The notes under the pieces are model-generated. The model ran no database searches, was not told where the DNA came from, and was given only the letters and a program-made list of their open reading frames with translations. Below are positions 6,742 through 11,898 of a stretch of DNA of 11,898 nucleotides, piece by piece (the stretch's first letter is position 1; each line of letters begins with the position of its first letter). The position numbers were made by a program, and so were the translations under genes. Origin of the DNA: Thermodesulfobacteriota bacterium (GTDB lineage: Bacteria; Desulfobacterota; Desulfobacteria; Desulfobacterales; RPRI01); NCBI GenBank assembly GCA_030836965.1, contig JAUPLM010000243.1, positions 1-11,898 of the forward strand. Direction: 5' to 3'.

Positions 6742-7767
6742 ATGCAGTCAATAAAAGATTCAGGCATAAAAGAAATTGAAAATACTTTCAAATCGTTGAG
6801 AGAGGAGTTAGAAGAAGCCTTATACTCATACTGGAATACAGCAGCTCAGGTTCTTGATAAAAGCGGAATCAATGTTATTCCTCCCGGTCCCGAGTATATT
6901 TCCATCGAAAGAAATTTCTTTTCAGCCCTTTTCCTCTATTCGTATTTCCGGGCAGGCATACAAAAGCCAAGGCGAATTATGTATGCGACCGCAAACCAGT
7001 GCCTGCGCGGCATGGTAACCGGGTGCGACAATATACTGGATAACGAATATAAAATAACTCTTGATACCGATCTGCCGCAACAGGCGGCTAAATTTCGTTC
7101 GATCCTTGACATAATGGTTTCAGACCGTGTTCTGTTTTCAATTCTTCACAAAGAGCATAAAGCCGGTAATCTGACTACCGACCAGGTACTGACGGCAGCT
7201 TACGATTCTTTACGCACCCTTGCAAAGAGCGGCGCACAGGAAGCGTCTGAAGAGTGCGGATACAAAGAGATATTGAACCCTGAAATCATTTTGAATTCTA
7301 TTCACCATTATAAAACCGGCCTGCTTTTTCAGTCGCCCTGGGCTTTGCCTGATATAATCGAAAAAAAGGATTTGATGGATGCTTCCGGTATCAGGAATGC
7401 CTTGTATCAAATCGGCATAGGCTGTCAGATACTGGATGATATGGTTGATTTGCCGATGGATATCAGAATGAAGCGCCATAACTATGTGGCGTCGTTAATA
7501 TTGCGCGGAGAGAATTTAAATGAACGGGCCGTGTTTGAAGTAAAACTTTCCGGCGGAATAAAATATGAACAAAATTCAGATTTTCTTCTCGAATTTCCTG
7601 ATGCAAGGCGTATTGCGGCAACCATCGCTCTGAATTATCTGAATAAAGGGACAAGGATGCTTTTTGACAAGGCTCATTATTTTATGGTTAATGCATCAAT
7701 TTCGTTTATTTCCGGCCGAATTGGGGCAGATCGTTATCTTTTTGATATTGAAAGAGAAACAAATTAA
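6742..7767 (+). CDS. Class I isoprenoid (polyprenyl) synthase-like protein
   Basis: A 341-residue, mostly helical protein with hallmarks of trans-isoprenyl diphosphate synthases. A first acidic motif in helix D, CDNILDNE (residues 95-102), stands where DDxxD is usual, with Asn replacing the second Asp. A second motif, QILDDMVD (229-236), is a complete DDxxD. KTGLLF (191-196) sits where the substrate-binding Lys-Thr of the family lies, and KPRR (76-79) recalls the diphosphate-binding basic patch. Canonical enzymes join isopentenyl diphosphate to an allylic diphosphate using Mg2+ held by both acidic motifs. The altered first motif and low overall resemblance suggest a distinct branch, which could be a synthase, a cyclase-like enzyme or a non-catalytic relative. 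It starts one base after the methyltransferase stop, without a clear ribosome-binding site, and ends in a TAATG overlap with the permease gene. Confidence 0.78.
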   Translation: MQSIKDSGIKEIENTFKSLREELEEALYSYWNTAAQVLDKSGINVIPPGPEYISIERNFFSALFLYSYFRAGIQKPRRIMYATANQCLRGMVTGCDNILDNEYKITLDTDLPQQAAKFRSILDIMVSDRVLFSILHKEHKAGNLTTDQVLTAAYDSLRTLAKSGAQEASEECGYKEILNPEIILNSIHHYKTGLLFQSPWALPDIIEKKDLMDASGIRNALYQIGIGCQILDDMVDLPMDIRMKRHNYVASLILRGENLNERAVFEVKLSGGIKYEQNSDFLLEFPDARRIAATIALNYLNKGTRMLFDKAHYFMVNASISFISGRIGADRYLFDIERETN

Positions 7768-8930
7768 TGCCTTTTCTCTTCTGGATTAAAACAGCGTCTC
7801 TTTTTCTCGTAAGATCGCGGCGATCAACAGCGGTTCTCATCCTGATGATCTTTAGCGCCGTGTCAACTCTCATTTTCCTTGCATCCCTTGCAGTAGGCAT
7901 AAATGATGCCATGATAAGAAACTCGGTCAGCCTCTATTCAGGACATATTTCCGGTTTTAATCTCCCTGTGAATGTAAGAATTAAAAGTTTGTTCACGGAT
8001 GGAGTTTCCAATGTCCTCATGCGTATCCCGGTTCCGGGAGTCGTAAGCTACAGCGGGAAAATGGCAGCGGTAACACTGATCGCCGTTGACCCGGTTGAAG
8101 AGAAGAAGAGCACTGCCGTATGGAAGAAGATTATTAAGGGAAAATATCTTGAACCCGGAAAAAATCAAATTTTATTAAGTAAATCTGTTGCCGAACAACT
8201 TAATGCCGGTCCGGGAGAGACCATAGTTTTCAGCCCGGATCATGATTCGCCTCCTGTTCAACTTGCGCTAACAGGCATATATAATACAGGCATCTATCAA
8301 CTCGACAGAGATATAGCTTTTTGCCAGATCGCCGCTCTTCCCTCTAAAGCTGCGTACTGGAATGCAGCGATCTTTTTAAATGACGCCGCGGATAAGGATT
8401 TAATTCTTGCCGGATATAATAAGGCTTATCTAAAAAAATCTCTTTTTAAAACATGGTCGGACCTGATGCCGGATCTCAAACAATTGATTGATCTTAATTA
8501 TATCTCAATGAGCATCGTAATGGTTCTTGTTTTTGGAGTGGTATCGCTTGGAATTGCGTGTGCCTTTTCAATTTTTATTTTAAAAAATATCCGGGAATAC
8601 GGTATTATGAAAGCAATGGGAGTAAGTCCCTATGAAACACTCCTTCTGATTTTCTCTGAAGTGATTCTGCTGAATCTGACCGCCTCGTTTATGGGGATAA
8701 TAGGAGGCATTGCCGCCGTCCTGATGTTTCAGAAAACAGGTATAGATCTTTCAGTTTATACATCGCACAATCAATATTTCATTGTTTCGGGTGTTATTTT
8801 TCCGAGGCTTACGGCATATTCGGTCTGGTTGGCCCCATGTCTGGCCCTTGTTTTCAGTGTTTTTGCGGCAATATGGCCCGCAACGCTCGTTATCAGGACA
8901 AATACCTCCAGAATTTTAAGGAGCATCTGA
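7767..8930 (+). CDS. FtsX/LolC/MacB-type ABC transporter permease
   Basis: A 387-residue inner-membrane permease of the type VII ABC (FtsX-like) class with four predicted membrane segments at about residues 22-45, 247-272, 293-320 and 353-372. A large periplasmic domain of about 200 residues lies between the first and second. KNIREYGIMKAMGVSP (273-288) is the coupling-helix signature by which the permease contacts its ATPase. WPATLVIRTNTSRILR near the C-terminus matches the usual P-A-x-x-A-x-R-x-x-P-x-x-x-L-R end. Proteins of this class act as mechanical pumps: LolCDE extracts lipoproteins and MacB drives efflux of molecules from the periplasm or outer leaflet. It overlaps the preceding gene by one base, and its partner ATPase begins just after it. 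The cargo is unknown; the neighbouring lipid-enzyme genes suggest a lipid. Confidence 0.9.
   Translation: MPFLFWIKTASLFLVRSRRSTAVLILMIFSAVSTLIFLASLAVGINDAMIRNSVSLYSGHISGFNLPVNVRIKSLFTDGVSNVLMRIPVPGVVSYSGKMAAVTLIAVDPVEEKKSTAVWKKIIKGKYLEPGKNQILLSKSVAEQLNAGPGETIVFSPDHDSPPVQLALTGIYNTGIYQLDRDIAFCQIAALPSKAAYWNAAIFLNDAADKDLILAGYNKAYLKKSLFKTWSDLMPDLKQLIDLNYISMSIVMVLVFGVVSLGIACAFSIFILKNIREYGIMKAMGVSPYETLLLIFSEVILLNLTASFMGIIGGIAAVLMFQKTGIDLSVYTSHNQYFIVSGVIFPRLTAYSVWLAPCLALVFSVFAAIWPATLVIRTNTSRILRSI
8918..8923 (+). promoter_or_regulatory. Strong ribosome-binding site for the ABC ATPase inside the permease end
   Basis: AAGGAG (8918-8923) is a perfect Shine-Dalgarno core within the last codons of the permease gene. 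In frame with the ATPase, the nearest plausible start downstream is TTG at 8936 (12-base spacing). A CTG at 8927 is only 3 bases away, too close to be usual. The site argues against the far-upstream ATG at 8837. Confidence 0.55.
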
Positions 8931-8935
8931 AAGAG

Positions 8936-9613
8936 TTGATTAGTATAAACTGCATATCAAAAGCATACAGAACCGGCAGAGGAAAGGTTCAGGCTCTGTC
9001 TGATATTTCCCTTTTCGTAGAAACTGGAATGACACTTACGATTATGGGAAAATCCGGTTCGGGCAAAACTACGCTTCTAAACTGTATCGGCGGTCTGGAA
9101 GGACCTGACACCGGCAGCGTCGAATGTTTCGGTGTTGATATTCATGCTCTTTCGAACAGAGACCTTTCTCTTTTTCAGCGCCGTAACATGGGTTTTGTGT
9201 TTCAATACGGAAACCTTCTTTCGTATCTGACAGTTTTTGAAAACATAGCCTTTCCTCTTATCCTCAATGGCTTTAGAAATAAAGAAAAAGAAAGACGGGT
9301 ATCGGAGTTGCTCGATAAAATGGAGTTATCTGACGCCGCACGGGCAATGCCTAACGAACTTTCCGGAGGAGAGGCTCAAAGAGTGGCTTTTGCAAGGGCA
9401 ATAGCCCATTCCCCCGGAATGCTTCTTGCGGATGAACCTACGGCAAGCCTTGATACGGAAACGGGCAATAAACTTGTAAAACTCATGTTAACAATGGGCA
9501 AAGATGAGAAATGTACAATAATAATTTCAACTCATGACCAGGAGATAATAAAACTGTCAAGCAAATCATCATATATTAAAGACGGCAAAATGAAAGGCCC
9601 GGAAAATGAATAG
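8936..9613 (+). CDS. ABC transporter ATP-binding protein (LolD/MacB-type)
   Basis: With a TTG start at 8936 this is a 225-residue ATPase, the normal size for LolD/MacB partners. All motifs are intact: Walker A GKSGSGKT (38-45), Q-loop FVFQYGNLL (Q90), signature LSGGE (142-146), Walker B MLLADEP (D166, E167), D-loop SLD and the switch STHD (H200). An ATG at 8837 in the same frame would add 33 residues that have no counterpart in the family and would overlap the permease gene by 94 bases. I therefore prefer the TTG, which follows the permease stop by 5 bases and the AAGGAG at 8918. It would power the permease encoded upstream. Its end overlaps the next gene by 8 bases, coupling the haem lipoprotein to the transporter. 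Confidence 0.88.
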   Translation: MISINCISKAYRTGRGKVQALSDISLFVETGMTLTIMGKSGSGKTTLLNCIGGLEGPDTGSVECFGVDIHALSNRDLSLFQRRNMGFVFQYGNLLSYLTVFENIAFPLILNGFRNKEKERRVSELLDKMELSDAARAMPNELSGGEAQRVAFARAIAHSPGMLLADEPTASLDTETGNKLVKLMLTMGKDEKCTIIISTHDQEIIKLSSKSSYIKDGKMKGPENE

Positions 9614-9857
9614 ACTTATAAAGTTAATCCTTTTAGGAGGAGTAATTCTATTTTCTTTCGGATGCGGCTATAAAGCTTATCTCGGTATGCATGGAACATC
9701 GATAAAATTACATCCTGATATACACAAATCGGTTATAAAAGACAGTGAATGCCTCGAATGCCATAACCCGGACAATCCTAAGGGACCGCCTACTCCGCAT
9801 CCAAATTTTACAGGATGCATTAAGTGCCATGATGATGATAATGTGACTAAAAAATAA
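9606..9857 (+). CDS. Small diheme c-type cytochrome lipoprotein
   Basis: An 83-residue protein with a hydrophobic signal sequence (about residues 4-19) ending in S-F-G-C, a slightly atypical lipobox with Cys20 as the likely lipid-attachment residue. The remaining 63 residues contain two haem c-binding motifs, CLECH (C49/C52/H53) and CIKCH (C71/C74/H75). Extra histidines in LHPDIH (H36, H40) and TPHPNF (H65) could be the sixth axial ligands of the two haems. It should be exported, lipidated and loaded with two haems by the cytochrome c maturation system. Its ATG lies inside the end of the ATPase gene (8-base overlap), so it belongs to the same transcript. It is too small to be an enzyme; an electron carrier or redox sensor for the transporter module is an inference. 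Confidence 0.87.
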   Translation: MNRLIKLILLGGVILFSFGCGYKAYLGMHGTSIKLHPDIHKSVIKDSECLECHNPDNPKGPPTPHPNFTGCIKCHDDDNVTKK

Positions 9858-9909
9858 ACCTGAATAACTTCTCAGTCGAACCAGTTTTACAGGTAGCAGG
9901 TAATACTGA

Positions 9910-9948
9910 TTCAGAATGGAAGAGTCGGGAAGAATAAAACATTCTGAA
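9910..9948 (+). repeat. 9-bp inverted repeat in the 134-base gap after the haem lipoprotein gene
   Basis: TTCAGAATG (9910-9918) and CATTCTGAA (9940-9948) are exact reverse complements separated by 21 bases. There is no T-run after the second arm, so it is not a standard intrinsic terminator. It could be an operator for the following gene or an mRNA-processing or stabilising hairpin. I find no convincing promoter in the gap. Confidence 0.4.
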
Positions 9949-9978
9949 CCCAAACCATTTAAATCTGTTTTTCATTGA

Positions 9979-9984
9979 AAGGAG
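9979..9984 (+). promoter_or_regulatory. Ribosome-binding site that selects the start of the Sm-like protein
   Basis: AAGGAG (9979-9984) has three in-frame ATGs after it, at 9986, 9992 and 9995. Spacing is 1, 7 and 10 bases, so 9992 is the likely start and 9986 is too close. Confidence 0.75.
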
Positions 9985-9991
9985 AATGATT

Positions 9992-10333
9992 ATGATGAAG
10001 CAATTGACAATATTAAGCTTAATGTTACTCCTGACCGTACTGTTTTCTGTCGGATTTCTGACAACTCCCCAAAAGGTTGAGGCCGGGGTCGTATCTATTG
10101 AAGGAATAAAATATGATGTTAATTTCTCTCTTGAGGACAATCTGAAATTATTTGTAGGCAAAAGAGTGTCCGTGACACTTGATTCAGGAAAAACCTTTGT
10201 TGGGATTGTTAAGGAAGTAGGAAATCATCTTATGTGGCTGGAAAAACTGGAAGGCAAAGAATTTTTTGATGCCCTTATTCGTATTAACAGTATTACTGCC
10301 ATAGACACCAGATTCCGGGATCTGAAACCTTGA
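9992..10333 (+). CDS. Small secreted protein with a predicted Sm/SH3-like barrel
   Basis: With the ATG at 9992 the product has 113 residues. Residues 1-31 form a typical signal peptide (Lys, long hydrophobic core, V-E-A before the cut), giving a mature periplasmic protein of about 82 residues. From about residue 52 the pattern FVGKRVSVTLDSGKTFVGIV, then an EVGNHLMWLEKL turn and strand, then ALIRINSITAID, alternates hydrophobic and polar residues. It resembles the five short strands of LSm-like or SH3-like barrels, including a V-x-V-x-L-x-x-G-x-x-F-x-G first motif and an I-x-x-x-x-I second motif. LSm proteins are normally cytoplasmic RNA binders, so an exported version would do something else, such as binding a peptide or envelope component. 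Function is unknown; the fold is my pattern reading, not a search result. Confidence 0.75.
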   Translation: MMKQLTILSLMLLLTVLFSVGFLTTPQKVEAGVVSIEGIKYDVNFSLEDNLKLFVGKRVSVTLDSGKTFVGIVKEVGNHLMWLEKLEGKEFFDALIRINSITAIDTRFRDLKP

Positions 10334-10391
10334 TTTAAAATCTGCAATTTTTATCAGACTTCAACTTCTAATGCGAATCGGAAAAAATACC

Positions 10392-11165
10392 ATGAATGAA
10401 AGAACTTCAAAAATTTTAGCCTATGTTGCCGGGCGCTGGCCTCTTGATCCTGAAAAGCCGACAATTCTGTTTATTCACGGGTCCGGAGGATCACGCGCTC
10501 TCTGGGAAAACCAGATTGATAATCTTAATAAACATGTTAATACAATAGCTGTGGACCTGCCGGGGCATGGGAAAAGCAGGGGCTCAGGGCTCGACAGGGT
10601 CGAAGATTACTGCGCTGCAGTCATGGATTTTATCGAAACAGAAAGAATACCAACACCCATTCCATGCGGCCTGAGTATCGGCGGAGCCATCGTCCTTCAG
10701 CTTATTCTTGAGCATAAAACCCGGTTTAAGGCCGCAATACTCGTAAATACCGGAGCGCGCCTTCGTGTAATGCCTGCTATTTTTGAGATGATAAAGAAAG
10801 ATTACGAAGGATATCTGAAGACAATACCTGCTTTTGCGGCTTCTGATAAAACTGATCCCCGGAAGCTGGCTTCACTGATGGCAGATACTGCAAATTGTCA
10901 TCCTGAAGTTGCATATGGCGATTTTACGGCATGCGACCGGTTCAATGTAACAGAAAAACTCTCTTTAATAACCACACCGGTACTTATATTGACTGCGGAA
11001 GATGACAAGCTTACTCCGCAAAAATACGGCTTATATTTAAAAGAGCAGATAAAGAATTCATCCATCATAAATATAAAAGATGCCGGGCACCTGTCGCCAC
11101 TCGAACAGCCGGAAGCATTCAACAGGGCGGTCATTGATTATCTGAAACAGGAAAAGCTTGTATAA
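10392..11165 (+). CDS. Alpha/beta hydrolase
   Basis: A 257-residue protein from the ATG at 10392, or 264 residues from the in-frame ATG at 10371; neither has a strong ribosome-binding site, and GGAAAA about 7-10 bases before 10392 makes it slightly better. The hydrolase fold is clear: FIHGSGGSRALW (residues 27-38) is the oxyanion-loop region, VDLPGHGKSRGSG (54-66) the usual second turn and CGLSIGGA (92-99) the nucleophile elbow with Ser95. LTAEDDKLTP (200-209) holds the acid (Asp205 most likely) and DAGHLSPLEQPEAF (230-243) the catalytic His233. There is no signal peptide, so it is cytoplasmic. The substrate (ester, thioester, lactone or other) cannot be told. It is co-oriented with its neighbours, with gaps of 58 and 27 bases, and could be co-transcribed with the transglutaminase-like gene. 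Confidence 0.88.
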   Translation: MNERTSKILAYVAGRWPLDPEKPTILFIHGSGGSRALWENQIDNLNKHVNTIAVDLPGHGKSRGSGLDRVEDYCAAVMDFIETERIPTPIPCGLSIGGAIVLQLILEHKTRFKAAILVNTGARLRVMPAIFEMIKKDYEGYLKTIPAFAASDKTDPRKLASLMADTANCHPEVAYGDFTACDRFNVTEKLSLITTPVLILTAEDDKLTPQKYGLYLKEQIKNSSIINIKDAGHLSPLEQPEAFNRAVIDYLKQEKLV

Positions 11166-11192
11166 TGGCGCCAAAAGGAGTTTATAATAAAG

Positions 11193-11867
11193 ATGAATTC
11201 AGAGATGCAGCAATATCTTCAACCTTCACCTACCATAGATTTTGATAACGAAGCCGTCGTATGTTTTGCCAGGAAAAACTCAGGCGATTCAACCGATCAG
11301 CGTATGCAGGCGATCAGTCTTTATTACGCGGTAAGGGACGGTATCCGCTATGACCCTTATGCAATCAATTTGTCGGTAGAAGGACTCCGGGCAAGCACGA
11401 CGCTCGGCACAGGACGTGGCTGGTGTGTGGCAAAAGCTATTCTTCTTACAGGATGCTGCCGGCTTTTGGGGATTCCGGCCCGGCTTGGTTTTGCCGATGT
11501 GAGAAACCATCTCACAACAGCACGCCTGCGTGAGCTGATGAAAACGGATCTCTTCTTCTGGCACGGTTATACCTCGATTTTTCTCGGCGGAATATGGGTC
11601 AAAGCGACTCCGGCCTTCAATATAGAGCTTTGCGAACGGTTCCGGCTGAAACCGCTTGATTTTGATGGATTTAAGGATTCCATCTATCACCCGTTTGATC
11701 TTGAAGGGAACAAGCACATGGAGTATGTAAGGAATCATGGCGAATTTGCCGATGTTCCCATAGACATGATAATTGAAACCTTTCGCCGTGAATACGCCCC
11801 GGATGATTCATCCCTGAAAGAAGCTGACTTCGACCGTGATGTGGAAATAGAAACACAGAATCACTGA
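11193..11867 (+). CDS. Transglutaminase-like cysteine protein
   Basis: A 224-residue soluble protein of the transglutaminase-like (papain-fold) superfamily. The nucleophile block is TGRGWCVAKAILLTGCCR (residues 73-90) with Cys78, followed by LLGIPARLGFADVRNH (91-106), as in the family. FFWHGYTSIFLGGIWVKATP (121-140) holds His124. In the third triad position, usually Asp, the sequence is PAFN (Asn143), so the triad may be Cys-His-Asn or the acid may lie elsewhere. Bacterial members are mostly peptidases, amidases or cross-linking enzymes; this one has no signal peptide, so it acts in the cytoplasm on an unknown substrate. The start ATG follows AAGGAG (11175-11180) at a rather long 12 bases. 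It lies 27 bases after the hydrolase gene. The last 31 bases of the window hold nothing I can identify. Confidence 0.85.
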   Translation: MNSEMQQYLQPSPTIDFDNEAVVCFARKNSGDSTDQRMQAISLYYAVRDGIRYDPYAINLSVEGLRASTTLGTGRGWCVAKAILLTGCCRLLGIPARLGFADVRNHLTTARLRELMKTDLFFWHGYTSIFLGGIWVKATPAFNIELCERFRLKPLDFDGFKDSIYHPFDLEGNKHMEYVRNHGEFADVPIDMIIETFRREYAPDDSSLKEADFDRDVEIETQNH

Positions 11868-11898
11868 CAGATTACTCCTGTAACTGCCTGTTAACCGG

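Noticed and set aside
9847..10161. 104-codon minus-strand frame across the gap before the Sm-like protein gene
   Set aside because: It covers the ribosome-binding site and signal peptide of the well supported plus-strand gene, and its product has no recognisable features.
11164..11171. 8-base palindrome TGGCGCCA upstream of the transglutaminase-like gene
   Set aside because: It is too short to mean anything alone; no partner copy nearby and no T-run.
11289..11738. 149-codon minus-strand frame opposite the transglutaminase-like gene
   Set aside because: It is the antisense shadow of a well supported gene in the higher-GC end of the window; no domain and no ribosome-binding site.

Overview
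The window looks like a chromosomal segment of a Gram-negative anaerobe, most probably a deltaproteobacterium (Desulfobacterota, Desulfobacterales/Syntrophobacterales type). The reasons are a type IV pilus pilMNOP operon headed by a small HTH gene, a DUF362 protein fused to a two-cluster ferredoxin domain, a YkgJ-type cysteine-cluster protein, a CxxCH haem lipoprotein and a moderately AT-rich composition. This assignment is inference from gene content; there is no rRNA or other marker gene. I see no tRNA, rRNA, CRISPR array, insertion sequence or integrase.

Left part, minus strand (1-2950): a tightly packed operon reading right to left, HTH regulator - pilM - pilN - pilO - pilP (pilP runs off the left edge). 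Neighbouring genes overlap by 1-8 bases or are 9 bases apart. They encode the inner-membrane alignment complex of the type IV pilus machine: actin-like PilM, PilN with its INLLP PilM-binding motif, PilO, and the lipoprotein PilP that reaches to the secretin PilQ. A sigma-70-like promoter (3013-3040) lies 63 bases upstream of the HTH start codon, in an AT-rich intergenic stretch that also holds a perfect 10-bp hairpin.

Centre (3259-5964): a minus-strand YkgJ-like cysteine-cluster protein is divergent from a plus-strand DUF362/ferredoxin protein, which is followed by an unrecognised membrane-anchored protein. A short hairpin plus T-run (6016-6035) may end this unit.

Right-centre (6069-9857): five co-oriented genes with 1-8 base overlaps or gaps of 1-5 bases. 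They are a UbiE-like SAM methyltransferase, a divergent class I isoprenoid (polyprenyl) synthase-like protein, an FtsX/LolC/MacB-type permease, its ABC ATPase (probably starting at a TTG codon) and a small diheme c-type lipoprotein. This is the most intriguing part of the window. The layout suggests a pathway that makes or modifies an isoprenoid-type lipid and moves it, or a lipoprotein, out of the inner membrane, with a haem lipoprotein made from the same transcript.

Right part (9992-11867): a small secreted protein with a predicted Sm/SH3-like barrel, an alpha/beta hydrolase with a visible Ser-Asp-His triad, and a transglutaminase-like cysteine protein with Cys and His in place but Asn where Asp is usual. 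They are co-oriented but more loosely spaced, and their link to the five-gene cassette is unproven.
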